A stretch of 64,000 nt of DNA from NCBI RefSeq assembly GCF_022524485.1, contig NZ_JAKXMK010000010.1, positions 218,349 to 282,348 of the forward strand. Direction: 5' to 3'. Made by a program: the position numbers and the translations under genes. How positions within the stretch are numbered: the first letter of the stretch is position 1; each line of letters begins with the position of its first letter. The notes beneath the pieces are model-generated. The model worked only from the letters and a program-made list of their open reading frames with translations. It searched no databases and was not told where the DNA came from. This DNA is from Pseudonocardia alaniniphila (GTDB lineage: Bacteria > Actinomycetota > Actinomycetes > Mycobacteriales > Pseudonocardiaceae). Of the stretch, positions 9,103-18,021 are shown piece by piece.

Positions 9103-9831
9103 TCACCCTCCTGCCGGCAGGGACGGCATCGTGAAGAAGATCATCGGGTTGTCGCCCGCCCCGCGGATCGGTGCGAGCCCGAGCTCGTCGCGCAACGCGT
9201 TGAGGGCCTTGTAGTCGGCGCGCGACCTGGCCCGGGACGGGGTGAAGAACGGAACGTCCTTCTCACCCAGCCAGCGCACCACGACCTTACCCTCGTGCAT
9301 CGGGAGCGTGGTGCGGAAGTGGAAGACGTCGTGGACGCTCACCGGGATGCCGGCCGGCACGCGGGGGAACAGGTTGTCGAGGTACCACCGCGCGAAGCTG
9401 CCGTTGTGGGCGGCGTCGACGAACAGGTAGCCCGTGTCGGCGGGCACCCGGGCGAGGGTCTCCTTGATGTCGCCCTTCACGAACGTCCACCGGCCCTCGG
9501 CAAGGTCCGCAGGCACGTTGCGCACCACGTTGTCGATGATGTCGAAGCTGTGCAGGTGCCCCGACCCGTTGTCCCGCAGGGCGCTGAGGATCCACGTGGT
9601 CGACCACCCGTGGAACGTCCCTAGCTCCATCACGGATGCGGGCCGGGTGGCGCGCAGCAACAGGTAGGTGATCTCCGCTTCCAGGTCGTCGAGCTGCGGC
9701 GTCATGGTCGCCTTCATCGAATCGGCGTACTCCCGCTGAGCCTTCCCGACCGCGGCGAGCTCGCCTGCGAACTCTTTGTAGAGCTCGAAGATGTACCCCA
9801 GGTCGATCAACCTCAACTGACGGTCCTCCAT
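9103..9831 (-). CDS. Class I SAM-dependent methyltransferase (Methyltransf_24-like)
   Basis: A 242-residue enzyme with the SAM-binding motif VMELGTFHGWSTTW, the acidic end of strand 2 in LHSFDIIDN and strand 4 in TGYLFVDAAHNG. The Asp-Ala-His-Asn segment is typical of cephalosporin-hydroxylase/O-methyltransferase-like members. ATG 9831 is preferred over an upstream start at 9864 because AGGAG lies 8 bases before it on the minus strand. It converges on the small gene ending at 9080. The substrate cannot be read from sequence or neighbours. Confidence 0.85.
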   Translation of the reverse strand: MEDRQLRLIDLGYIFELYKEFAGELAAVGKAQREYADSMKATMTPQLDDLEAEITYLLLRATRPASVMELGTFHGWSTTWILSALRDNGSGHLHSFDIIDNVVRNVPADLAEGRWTFVKGDIKETLARVPADTGYLFVDAAHNGSFARWYLDNLFPRVPAGIPVSVHDVFHFRTTLPMHEGKVVVRWLGEKDVPFFTPSRARSRADYKALNALRDELGLAPIRGAGDNPMIFFTMPSLPAGG

Positions 9832-9964
9832 GTGGATCTCTCCTGCCGCAGAACGAGCGGCCACTCTATCGAGTGACCGGCGATCTGCTGGACAGGGCGA
9901 TCAGCGGGGGGACCGTGGTCGCAGGGCATCCGGAGGCGGTCGCTACACTGGCTGCGCACCATCG

Positions 9965-10041
9965 GCCGCCTTAGCTCAGTCGGTTAGAGCGACGCACTCG
10001 TAATGCGTAGGTCTGGGGTTCGACTCCCCAAGGCGGCTCCA
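9965..10041 (+). tRNA. tRNA-Thr (anticodon CGT)
   Basis: A complete cloverleaf can be folded. Acceptor arms are GCCGCCT (9965-9971) and AGGCGGC (10031-10037). The D-stem is GCTC/GAGC, the anticodon stem ACGCA/TGCGT encloses loop CTCGTAA with anticodon CGT, and the T-arm is TGGGG-TTCGACT-CCCCA. The 3' CCA is encoded (10039-10041). It reads ACG codons. No second copy of its 3' end was noticed in the window, so there is no evidence of an integrated element using it as attachment site. Confidence 0.97.
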
Positions 10042-10412
10042 CATTCCACTTGTTCGGCGGGTAGCAGCTCGTCTGCTCACTCGTCCCTTTGCGGCGCTTC
10101 CCATTCGGGCAGTTCGAGGGCGCCCGTGGGCTCTGCTGCGTCCGCGGCCCGAAGGCCCCATCGTCGCCATTGCGGGGCAGCTCGGCTGAGGCGTGCACAA
10201 GATCCTGTCGCTCGACGACGGCCGAAGGAGTTCGTCATCAGTACCCGAAATGCACTCGTTTGGGTGATTTCACGCTATGAAGCTTGCCGCACCTTGCCAC
10301 CGCTGCGTCACTGAGCGACAGCATTCCGTCACCACTTCCGGTCACATCGACGGCGGTAGGTGCCCGGAGGAAGCGCCAGCGGCCGCCGCTGTCACGCGAC
10401 GGGGAGGAAGAC
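10042..10412 (+). other. Intergenic stretch after tRNA-Thr
   Basis: About 370 bases between the tRNA and the TIG-protein gene. Short open frames on both strands overlap each other and the tRNA and lack protein-like composition. No terminator, repeat or attachment site was identified. It must contain the promoter of the TIG gene, but no clear -35/-10 pair stands out. Confidence 0.5.
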
Positions 10413-11144
10413 ATGGCGATCAGTCCCGATCAGGGTTCCGCCGGCGGGGGTGACGCGGCGACCATCACCGGCACGAACCTCGGCGGCGCGATCGCGGTGC
10501 GCTTCGATGGCAGGCCGGCCGTCATCACGGCCAACACGCCCACGTCGGTGTCGGTCGTCACGCCCTCGGGGACGGGCGTCGCGGACGTCACCGTCACCAC
10601 GGGCGGGGGAACCAGCAGCCCGCAGCGGTTCTTCTACCTCCCGCCGCCGGTCGTCCTGTCCGTGTCACCCGCGTCCGGGCCACTCGTGGGGGGAACCACC
10701 CTCACCATCACCGGGCGCAATCTGTCCACGGCCACGTCGGTCGCCTTCGACGCGAGCACCGCTACCCCCACCGTCGTCTCGGACAGGCAGATCACGGTGG
10801 TCGCCTCGGCGGGGGCGGCAGGTGTCGCATCCCTCGTGATCACCACCCGCGGAGGGGCGTACTCGGGCGCGTCCTTCACCTACGCCGCCCCGCCGACCGC
10901 CACCAGCTTCACGCCGACGACGAGCGTCCTGGCCGGCGGAGTCCTGGTGAGCATCACGGGCACCAATCTTGCGACGACCACCGGCGTGACGTTCGGCGGC
11001 ACGCCGACCACCTTCGCCGTGCTGTCCCCCACACAGGTCGCCGCTATCGCCCCCACCCGCGGAATTGCGGGTGCGGTCCAGGTCGCCCTGACGACGACGG
11101 GCGGCAGCGCGACCGCACCCGGCACCTTCCTGTACATCCTGTGA
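10413..11144 (+). CDS. IPT/TIG repeat protein, three domains, no signal peptide
   Basis: A 243-residue protein from ATG 10413, preceded by GGGGAGGAAG. It consists almost wholly of three Ig-like IPT/TIG repeats (about residues 1-80, 81-163 and 164-243). Each has the hallmark GGxxxTITGxNL: GGGDAATITGTNLG, GGTTLTITGRNLS and GGVLVSITGTNLA. Repeats end in FFYL, SFTYA and FLYIL. There is no signal peptide or membrane helix, so it should stay in the cytoplasm or be exported by an unrecognised route. TIG domains usually bind protein or polysaccharide partners. Next downstream is a DUF4239 membrane protein on the same strand. Role unknown. Confidence 0.88.
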   Translation: MAISPDQGSAGGGDAATITGTNLGGAIAVRFDGRPAVITANTPTSVSVVTPSGTGVADVTVTTGGGTSSPQRFFYLPPPVVLSVSPASGPLVGGTTLTITGRNLSTATSVAFDASTATPTVVSDRQITVVASAGAAGVASLVITTRGGAYSGASFTYAAPPTATSFTPTTSVLAGGVLVSITGTNLATTTGVTFGGTPTTFAVLSPTQVAAIAPTRGIAGAVQVALTTTGGSATAPGTFLYIL

Positions 11145-11289
11145 CGGGCCGTCGGACGGCGGCCGGCTGAGGCCCCGCTCGGACCCCGATCCGCCACCCA
11201 CTCGTCTACCGGTGCTTCCGGGCCGGTCAGTAGCCCGCCATTGTGGACTCTCGCCTAGCAGGAGTCAGCGATGCGGGGAGTGTGAGGCC

Positions 11290-12078
11290 GTGAGCCGCTG
11301 GATCGTGAGCAACGTCCCGTCCGTGTTGCTCCTGGCCGCGCTCGTGGTCGTCGTCGCCGCCGGGACGGTAGCCGTACTGGCGTACGTCCGGCATCGTTTC
11401 CCCGGACTCGCGCAAGGCGGGCACAACGACGTTGCGAAGGTCGGCTTCTCCGTTGTCGGGCCTGTTTACGGATTCATGATCGGTTTCATCGTTGTTGTGC
11501 TGTGGGGCCAGGTCAATGCGGCGGACGAGGTGGCGCGAACCGAGGGGGCCTCGGCCGTACAGATGGCCAGGGATCTCAGGTATTTCGAAGCGGCCGACAG
11601 TGACCGCATCCGCCAAAGCCTGCTGGAGTACGAACGTGCGGCAGTAGCCGAGTGGTCCCGAGCCGCGAGCGGTCACAGCGCGCCGGAGGCGGAGAGCGCA
11701 CTGGCGCGCCTGTACGCCGCGTACGAAAGCGTCCAACCGCGCGACGACCGGCAACGGGCCGTCCTCGCCAACTCGCTGGCTTCACTGGATCAGCTGAGCC
11801 TGTCGCGCACGGAACGACTGGTTATGGCGGTGACGAATGCCGGCCCATCGTGGTCCTTGTGGCTGGTGATCTTCCTGCTCAGCGGGTTGGTGCTCGGGTT
11901 CGCCGTCATCTACGGCGAGACGCGGGCCCGCACGCACTATGCGATGGTCGCCGCGGTCAGCGTGCTCGTTGCCGTCAACCTGTTCCTCGTCACGGAGTTG
12001 GCCCATCCATTCCTCGGCGAGCTGGGCACGTCATCCGAGGCGCTGCGCGAGGCGATCAACTACCTGGGACCCCAGTAG
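11290..12078 (+). CDS. DUF4239 (bestrophin-like) membrane protein
   Basis: A 262-residue integral membrane protein from GTG 11290 with GGGGAG upstream. It has two N-terminal helices (about 10-35 and 55-78), a central soluble helical region with acidic and Arg residues (about 80-190), and two C-terminal helices (about 195-215 and 223-245). The segment GFSVVGPVYGFMIGFIVVVLWG and the following VNAADEVARTEG are characteristic of the DUF4239 family, annotated as bestrophin-like. Channel activity has not been shown for bacterial members in general. It follows the TIG gene by 145 bp. Confidence 0.85.
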   Translation: MSRWIVSNVPSVLLLAALVVVVAAGTVAVLAYVRHRFPGLAQGGHNDVAKVGFSVVGPVYGFMIGFIVVVLWGQVNAADEVARTEGASAVQMARDLRYFEAADSDRIRQSLLEYERAAVAEWSRAASGHSAPEAESALARLYAAYESVQPRDDRQRAVLANSLASLDQLSLSRTERLVMAVTNAGPSWSLWLVIFLLSGLVLGFAVIYGETRARTHYAMVAAVSVLVAVNLFLVTELAHPFLGELGTSSEALREAINYLGPQ

Positions 12079-12166
12079 CTCACGCTGACATGTGGCCGAT
12101 GAAGTGGTCGAACGCCGGCTGCGCACGACGGGCGCCGGTGATCACCGCGGTCGTATCGTCGCCGCG

Positions 12167-12658
12167 GTGAAGAAGTACTCCGTGGACGATCAGCGCATCA
12201 TGGCTTCCTGGGCGGCCGACTGTGCAGAGCGCGTACTCCCGCACTTCGAGCGAGCGCATCCAACCGACAGGCGCCCACGTGACGCGATCGGCGCCTGTCG
12301 CAGGTGGGTTGACACCGGCGTTTTCAGCATGGCCGCTATCCGCGGTGCCTCTCTGGCCGCTCACGCCGCGGCACGTTCGGCGACAGGGGACGACCCGGCG
12401 TGCTTCGCCGCCCGCGCCGCAGGTCAAGCCGTGGCGACCGCGCACGTACCGCAACACGCCTTCGGCGGCTCCTACTACGCCCTGAAGGCACTAGCCGCAG
12501 CGAATCCGCAGGATGCCGAGGCTGCTGTGCGCGATGAACACGAGTGGCAGATGAACAGGCTTCCCGAGATGCTCGGGCAAGAGGCGCGTAAGCGTGTGGT
12601 CATCGAAATGCGCAGGACTCGCGTCTTCGTGACGGTCAAGAAGGACGAGGATTTCTAG
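12167..12658 (+). CDS. Putative immunity protein (Imm5-like)
   Basis: About 163 residues from GTG 12167; an alternative GTG at 12092 would add 25 poorly typical residues. Signature segments of Imm5-type proteins are visible: WAADCAERVLPHFE near the start, then a helix pattern rich in AAHAAAR and AARAAGQAVATAHV, and the C-terminal EWQMNRLPE. The family is defined as immunity proteins of polymorphic toxin systems. No toxin gene is seen within the window. Neither start has a good ribosome site. The gene converges on the phytase-like esterase. Confidence 0.72.
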   Translation: MKKYSVDDQRIMASWAADCAERVLPHFERAHPTDRRPRDAIGACRRWVDTGVFSMAAIRGASLAAHAAARSATGDDPACFAARAAGQAVATAHVPQHAFGGSYYALKALAAANPQDAEAAVRDEHEWQMNRLPEMLGQEARKRVVIEMRRTRVFVTVKKDEDF

Positions 12659-12763
12659 CCCGGCTCGTGCTGAGGCGCAGCCTGGTCATCTCCGGACGCC
12701 ACCGTCGACGCTGCCCGCATGAACAGTCGCAGCCGCCATCGGGCGTTTGTCGACCTCGGATGG

Positions 12764-14461
12764 CTAGCCGACGTTGATCGTCGCGGTGGCCGTGCTGGTC
12801 GCCGCCGTGCTGCCGGTCAGCTTCGTCATGTCGATGCGCAGGAACTCGCCGTTGTCCTGCTGGCCGGTCGCAGGGCTGACCTTCATCTCGAGGGCGTACG
12901 GCGGATTCGGCGTCGCGTCGGAGACATCGGAGATGCCGAAGTCGCTGTCGTTGCTGATGATCAGCGTCTTGCCGCCGTCCAGCGTGGCGACGCCCTCCAC
13001 CTTGTCGTGGGAGAAGAAGCGGCTGTAACCGTCGACAGGGTTCGGATCCAGCGACGCCAGCAGGCCGTCCACGTCGAGGTACTGCGACTCGGCGACGGGC
13101 TTGATCCCGGCGCTCTGGTAGGCACTCAGCGCGTCCGCAGTGGTCAGCGGGTCCCCGTCGGACGAGAGCGAGAGCGCCTCGATCGTCTTGCCGCCGACGA
13201 GCAGGCCTTTCGCCGGGTCGTAGGTCGCACCAGGCACGCGCGCCGACGGGCCGACGTCGGTCGCGCCGTTCAGGTCGATCTTCCAGAGTCGCTTGTAGCC
13301 GTCTGCTTTCGGGAACTTGGAGTCGCGCTCGTCGACGAGGAACGTCGTGTCCGACAGCGCGGTGATCTCGCTGTTGGCCGTGCCGTTCGAGTCCGGATCG
13401 TGCAGCAGATAGAGGTACTCGTGGAGTGCATGCGTCTGCAGGTCGTAGGTGACGATCCGCGTCGGCGCGATCTTCGTCGCGTCCTCTCCGTCCAGGTCGG
13501 ACTGCTGGAGCCCGGACTGCATCAGGCCGACGAGGGTCTTGCCGTCCGGCGTGACGGTCAGGCCCTCCATCCCGCGGTTCGGCACGCGGTTGAGCAGTTC
13601 CTTGGGGAGGGTTCCGTCTTTCGGCGAGAGGCGCTGGATCGTGCGGCCGTTTGCATCGAAGTGTGTGATGAACGGGCCGTACTCGTCCGAGATCCAGAAC
13701 GTGCCGTCGGGTAGCGCGGCGATGCCCTCGGGGTCGTAGCCGTTCGGGTCGGGTGGGAGGACATGGCCGGCCAGGTCCTCGGTCGTCTCGCCCGTCGGGT
13801 TGTCGGTGTTGACCCGGCCCGAGTACGGATGGCCGGAGTGGTCGGTGAGCGGGATCTCGCGGATCAGCGTCGCCCGACCGTCCGAATCCAGCTTGAACTG
13901 GCCGATCGCCGGGTCGTAGTCGGGAATCGGCTCGATGGCGTCTCCGTTCTCAGCGGTGACGTTGGGGCCGCGATCCTCGAGCCCGTAAACCTCGTCGGGG
14001 TGGCCCGGCACCATCGTCACCGCGGAGCCGAACGAGCCTGCATTCAGCGCCACGTTGCCGTAGCTGCCCAGTGACGGGACGTTGTCGGAGTAGAGCGAGA
14101 CGGCATTGCTCACCGTGTAGGTGAAGCTGTCGTGGCCGGTGAACCCGGCGGCGGGGACGTATCTGAACGAGCCATCGGGGTTGAGCTGCAGCGAGCCGTG
14201 CCGCGGTTGCGAGTGCACCAGCAGCTGAACGCTGCCGGCGGCGTCACCCGCCAGCAGCCCATGGGCGGCGTCGACAGCGAGCGCTCCGGTGGCCCCGGTC
14301 GAGTAGGTGGCGGCTTTCGCGACGGCTTTCGCGGGCTCGTCGGCTGCGTGGGCCTGGCCTGGCGTCAGCGGCCCGGCGAGGGCCGCGGCGGCTAGGACGA
14401 GGGTGGTGGCGGCGGCGCGCCGGGCGAGACGTCGGGGCGCGGTGGGGCGCGACGCTGGCAT
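12764..14461 (-). CDS. Secreted phytase-like esterase with cadherin-like domain
   Basis: A 565-residue protein from ATG 14461, with AAGGAGA eight bases upstream on the minus strand. The N terminus is a signal peptide: basic RRLARRAAA, then a hydrophobic core and a likely cleavage after AHA. Residues about 60-115 are an Ig/cadherin-like module (HGSLQLNPDGSFRYVPAAGF and DSFTYTV). The rest matches the 'esterase-like activity of phytase' family, with a predicted beta-propeller core and segments DPEGIAALPDGTFWISDEYG and NRGMEGLTVTPDGKTLVGLM. It probably hydrolyses phosphoesters outside the cell. TCACA repeats 60-100 bases upstream suggest PhoP control. A longer reading frame continues to 14794 but lacks coding character. 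Confidence 0.9.
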   Translation of the reverse strand: MPASRPTAPRRLARRAAATTLVLAAAALAGPLTPGQAHAADEPAKAVAKAATYSTGATGALAVDAAHGLLAGDAAGSVQLLVHSQPRHGSLQLNPDGSFRYVPAAGFTGHDSFTYTVSNAVSLYSDNVPSLGSYGNVALNAGSFGSAVTMVPGHPDEVYGLEDRGPNVTAENGDAIEPIPDYDPAIGQFKLDSDGRATLIREIPLTDHSGHPYSGRVNTDNPTGETTEDLAGHVLPPDPNGYDPEGIAALPDGTFWISDEYGPFITHFDANGRTIQRLSPKDGTLPKELLNRVPNRGMEGLTVTPDGKTLVGLMQSGLQQSDLDGEDATKIAPTRIVTYDLQTHALHEYLYLLHDPDSNGTANSEITALSDTTFLVDERDSKFPKADGYKRLWKIDLNGATDVGPSARVPGATYDPAKGLLVGGKTIEALSLSSDGDPLTTADALSAYQSAGIKPVAESQYLDVDGLLASLDPNPVDGYSRFFSHDKVEGVATLDGGKTLIISNDSDFGISDVSDATPNPPYALEMKVSPATGQQDNGEFLRIDMTKLTGSTAATSTATATINVG

Positions 14462-14518
14462 TGGGTCTCCTTGGCGGGGGCGAGCAACGCCGAAAACGTG
14501 TGGGCGCTTCGCGCGGGG

Positions 14519-14560
14519 AATGTGATCGGCCCGTTGCAGATATGTGATCTTCATGTGATG
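14519..14560 (-). promoter_or_regulatory. PhoP-like direct repeats upstream of the phytase-like gene
   Basis: On the minus strand, TCACATG-AAGA-TCACATA forms two 7-base direct repeats 11 bp apart (half-sites at 14554-14559 and 14543-14548 read as TGTGAT on plus). A third half-site lies exactly 22 bp further on (14521-14526). This matches the mycobacterial PhoP arrangement TCACAGC-N4-TCACAGC. The sites lie 60-98 bases upstream of the start codon. Binding is inferred. Confidence 0.45.
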
Positions 14561-15104
14561 GGGAGCAGTCGGATCTGTTTTCGGATCTTTCGGCAAATCT
14601 ACTAGATCGACAGTGTGCGGGCAATGCCCGTGGTAAACGGCGCAATGGTAGACGTGCTCTGGTTCCGCTAAGTGACCATCAACGATGGTTCCAAAATCCC
14701 GGTTGCTCACCAGGTGTGTTTCGAGTGATTTGCCCCGCGGTGCGCTTGTTGTTGGCAGGCTCTTCCCGATCGCTTCTCCGGCCTGACGGTTCACGGTAAC
14801 CGCGTGTTCGAAGACCTTGCGATTCGATTACCACGGGTGCTGATCTTTTTCTCGCCTCTGTCGAGTGCGCACAGCATTGCGGCCGATCGTGGATCTTTCG
14901 AGTTTCCCCGGCAGCCACGGGCTCGCCTCGTCCACCCGCGCCCGTAACCCACTCCGGCCGGCGCGACACCCAGCTGAAGTCGCCGTCGGGCCAGGTCGGC
15001 ACGGCGCCTGCCCCGGGGTGGACCACGTCGCACGCCACCAGACGGGCTGTGTCAGCCGATCAACGCCGGGCCCACCGGCTGCCGGCGCGGCGCGAGCAGC
15101 CCGG
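14561..15104 (+). other. Intergenic stretch between phytase-like and DHFR-family genes
   Basis: About 540 bases with lower GC than the neighbours up to about 14900. Overlapping short frames on both strands show no recognisable protein. It should hold the 3' end of the minus-strand DHFR-family transcript and the distal promoter of the phytase-like gene. No convincing hairpin terminator was found. Confidence 0.5.
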
Positions 15105-15749
15105 TCACCTCCGCCAGAACAGGTGGTGGGTCACGCCGCTCGGGCTGGGCACGACATCGAGGTGGAACCGGTCGAGCAGCTCGTCCGGCGACTTCCAGAG
15201 TTGCACGCCGGATCCGAGCTCCACCTGCGAGACGGCCACGTGCATGGTGTCGACGAGGTCGGCGTCGAGGAACTGCCGGATGGTGGTTGCCCCGCCGCCG
15301 AGCCGGACGTCCTTGCCCCCCGCAGCGTCCCGCGCCTGCTCGAGGACCGTGGCCGGATCGTCGTCGACGAAGTGGAACGTGGTGTCGGAGAGGGTGAACG
15401 ACGGACGCTCGTGGTGGGTCAGCACGAATACGGGGGTGCGGAACGGAGGCTCGTCGCCCCACCAGCCGCGCCATTCGTGGTCGTGCCAGGGCCCGCGCTG
15501 CGGGCCGAACTTGTTGCGGCCCATGATCTCGGCGCCGATGTTGCGGGCGTAGTCCCGCGTGAAGTAGTCGTCGAGGCCCCGGCTTCCGCCTGGGTCGGTG
15601 CGCATGGGCCAGCTCGCCGTGGCGCCGGCCCAGGCGAACATGTCGCCAGGGTCGACGTCGCCGAACGGCCTCTCCAGACTCTGGTTCTCACCGGCACCGA
15701 ATCCGTCACGCGAGACGTTGAAGTTCTGCACCCTCAGCAGCTGATTCAC
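15105..15749 (-). CDS. Dihydrofolate reductase family protein (RibD C-terminal-like)
   Basis: A 214-residue single-domain protein with the RibD_C fold signature: an N-terminal strand LLRVQNFNVSRDGFGAG, the central EIMGRNKFG, and the NADPH-binding segment DVRLGGGATTIRQFLDADLV near the C terminus. GTG 15749 has AGGAGGA eight bases before it. These stand-alone family members are NAD(P)H-dependent reductases of unknown substrate. It is not a housekeeping FolA. A related protein is encoded at 39170-39769. Confidence 0.88.
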   Translation of the reverse strand: MNQLLRVQNFNVSRDGFGAGENQSLERPFGDVDPGDMFAWAGATASWPMRTDPGGSRGLDDYFTRDYARNIGAEIMGRNKFGPQRGPWHDHEWRGWWGDEPPFRTPVFVLTHHERPSFTLSDTTFHFVDDDPATVLEQARDAAGGKDVRLGGGATTIRQFLDADLVDTMHVAVSQVELGSGVQLWKSPDELLDRFHLDVVPSPSGVTHHLFWRR

Positions 15750-15960
15750 GCGGGTTCCTCCTGCACTGTTGATGATCGGTAGACCGCGCGGGCCTCACGA
15801 AATCATCGGCGGGACCGGCCGATCATCGGAGATGCCGATCACACCGAGACAGCCGGGAAACGCATCCGGAGACCGGAGGCTGTTTCTCGGCCGACAGTGT
15901 GTTCTCGGGCGGAGGCGCTGGTCAGGGGCGCGACCACCCCGCTGCGGGTAACCTGATTCC

Positions 15961-17994
15961 GTGGCCCCATGGGAGCGGGCCCGCTGGCTCCCGCTCGGCG
16001 CGGAGATCGTGCTGGCGTTCATGACGGGCGCCGGCACTTTTGTGCTGGGAGCAGTAGTTCTCGCGAGCATCGATTCCGACGTCGTCGCCGCGCTCCTCGG
16101 CGCTGTTTGTCTCGTCGCCCTGACCGCGATCGCTCGGTTCACGAGCGTGGCGTACGCGGTCCCGGTCGGAATGGCGGGCATGCTCGCCTTCGACTGGTTC
16201 TACCTCCCCCCGACGCATCCGCTGGAGTTCCCGGACACCGCCAACCTCGTGGACCTCATCGTCTACCTGGTCGTGGCGGTTCTCCTGGGCGAGATAGCGG
16301 CGCATGCGGCCCGCCGTGCCCGTGCTGCCGAGCGGGCCCACGCAGACATCGCCGACGAGCAGGCGGCGCTTCGCCGGGTGGCGACCCTCGTCGCGAAGGG
16401 TGCACCCGCCGACGAACTCTTCGCCGCGGTGGCGGCGGAGGCGGGCAACCTGCTCGACGTGCACGGCATCCGAATCGCCCGCTACGAGGATGCGACGGAG
16501 CTCGTCCACGTGGCGGAGTGGAGCAAGCCCGGATGCGCGCCGGCCCCGTACGACCGGGCCAAGCTCGAGGGAACGAGTGTGTCCGGCCAGGTGCTCAGCA
16601 CGGGACGTGCCGCACGTATCGACAACTACGAGGACATCGCGGTGCGGGCGCCGTTCGCTCGTGGTCTGGATCTGAAGTCGGTCGTCGGCGCTCCTGTCGT
16701 CGTCGAAGGCCGCCGATGGGGCGTTCTGATCGCCTGGTCTGTGAGCGGCCCGCTCCCGGCCGACACGGAAGGCCGGTTGACCGGCTTCAGCGAGCTCGTC
16801 GGCACTGCGATCGCCAACGCGCAGGCCCGGGTGGAACTGCGGAACTTCGCCGAGGAGCAGGCGGCGCTGCGGCGGGTGGCCACGCTGGTGGCAGGCGGAG
16901 CGGATCCGGCTGAGACGTTCGGCTTCGTCGCCGCTGAGGTCGGCCAGTTGTTCGGTGCCGACCTCGCGGTGGTGTTCCGTTACGAGCCGGATCGCACCGG
17001 CACGGTCGTCGGGCTGTGGAACGGGCCGGGCGTGGAGTTCCCGTGCACTACGCGGCTAGGTGTGACGGGGGTCGGCCCGGCGGCGACTGTGCTGGAAACC
17101 GGCCGACCGATGCGAACGGAGCGGTTCGAGGGTCCTGATGGATCGATCGCGGGCTGCTTCGCGCATCTCGGTGCACGGTCGGGGGCGGGTGCGCCGATCA
17201 CCGTCGAGGGCCGGCTGTGGGGAGTGATGATCGCCGCGTCGCACGCGGAGCCGCTCCCGTCGGGCGCCGAGCTGCGGCTGGCGGCCTTCACCGAGCTGGT
17301 GGCCACCGCCCTGGCCGACGCCGACGCCCAGGCTGCGCTCACCACATCGCGGGCGCGGATCGTGACCGCCGCCGACACCGCCCGCCGTCGCATCGAGCGC
17401 GACCTGCACGACGGCGCCCAGCAACGCCTCGTCGCCCTCGCCCTGCACCTGCGCGGCGCCGTGCAACAGGCGGTACCTCCCGGCGCCGACCACCTGACCG
17501 CGGAGCTGGATCGGGTGGTCGCCGAGCTGGGCGAGGTGCTGGACGACCTGCGGGAGCTCGCCCGCGGCCTCCACCCTGCAGCCCTCGCCGAGGGCGGCCT
17601 GCGACCTGCGCTGAAAATGCTGGCCCGCCGCTCGGCCGTTCCGGTCAGCCTCGACGTCCGCGTCGACGGCCGTTTGCTCGAACCGATCGAGCTCGCGGCC
17701 TACTACGCCGTTTCCGAGGCGCTCACCAACACGGCCAAGCACGCGGACGCCTCCGGGGTCGACGTCAGGATGGAGACCGACAACGGGGTCCTGCACCTGA
17801 GCGTCCGCGACGACGGGCGCGGTGGCGCCCGTGCCGGCGGCGGGTCGGGTCTCATCGGCATCAAGGACCGCGTCGAGGCACTCGGCGGCAGGCTCTCGCT
17901 GCACAGCCCGCCCGGTGCGGGCACGACCCTGCAGGTGTCACTGCCACTCGGCACCCCGAACGGGGCGGGCTCGAGCCCCCAACCGACCGAATGA
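15961..17994 (+). CDS. Orphan sensor histidine kinase (DUF4118-GAF-GAF-HisKA_3)
   Basis: A 677-residue kinase from GTG 15961. Residues about 10-110 contain four membrane helices of the DUF4118/KdpD-like type (AFDWFYLPPTHPLEF follows helix 3). Two GAF domains follow, about 125-285 and 300-450, each opening with EQAALRRVATLV, so the pair looks like an internal duplication. The dimerisation motif is ERDLHDGAQQRL, with the phosphorylatable His483. The ATPase domain has EALTNTAKHA, DDGRGG and GLIGIKDRVEALGG. NarL-type kinases of this class normally pair with a LuxR-type response regulator, but none is adjacent. Confidence 0.93.
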   Translation: MAPWERARWLPLGAEIVLAFMTGAGTFVLGAVVLASIDSDVVAALLGAVCLVALTAIARFTSVAYAVPVGMAGMLAFDWFYLPPTHPLEFPDTANLVDLIVYLVVAVLLGEIAAHAARRARAAERAHADIADEQAALRRVATLVAKGAPADELFAAVAAEAGNLLDVHGIRIARYEDATELVHVAEWSKPGCAPAPYDRAKLEGTSVSGQVLSTGRAARIDNYEDIAVRAPFARGLDLKSVVGAPVVVEGRRWGVLIAWSVSGPLPADTEGRLTGFSELVGTAIANAQARVELRNFAEEQAALRRVATLVAGGADPAETFGFVAAEVGQLFGADLAVVFRYEPDRTGTVVGLWNGPGVEFPCTTRLGVTGVGPAATVLETGRPMRTERFEGPDGSIAGCFAHLGARSGAGAPITVEGRLWGVMIAASHAEPLPSGAELRLAAFTELVATALADADAQAALTTSRARIVTAADTARRRIERDLHDGAQQRLVALALHLRGAVQQAVPPGADHLTAELDRVVAELGEVLDDLRELARGLHPAALAEGGLRPALKMLARRSAVPVSLDVRVDGRLLEPIELAAYYAVSEALTNTAKHADASGVDVRMETDNGVLHLSVRDDGRGGARAGGGSGLIGIKDRVEALGGRLSLHSPPGAGTTLQVSLPLGTPNGAGSSPQPTE

Positions 17995-18002
17995 CGCGGG
18001 GT

Positions 18003-18021
18003 GCCGGCGCTCTACGCCGGC
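18003..18021. terminator. Hairpin at a convergent gene junction
   Basis: Perfect 7-bp stem GCCGGCG/CGCCGGC with a five-base loop CTCTA. It lies 9 bp after the histidine kinase stop, and its loop contains the stop codon of the convergent monooxygenase gene. There is no T tract, so it is only a candidate bidirectional terminator. Confidence 0.4.

Noticed and set aside
9965..10041. tRNA-Thr as an attachment site for an integrated element
   Set aside because: No repeat of the tRNA 3' end and no integrase were found in the window.
14783..14805. GTTCAC-containing stretch considered as a Streptomyces-type PHO box
   Set aside because: Only one clear half-site, and it is over 300 bases from the phytase-like start; the TCACA repeats at 14519-14560 fit better.
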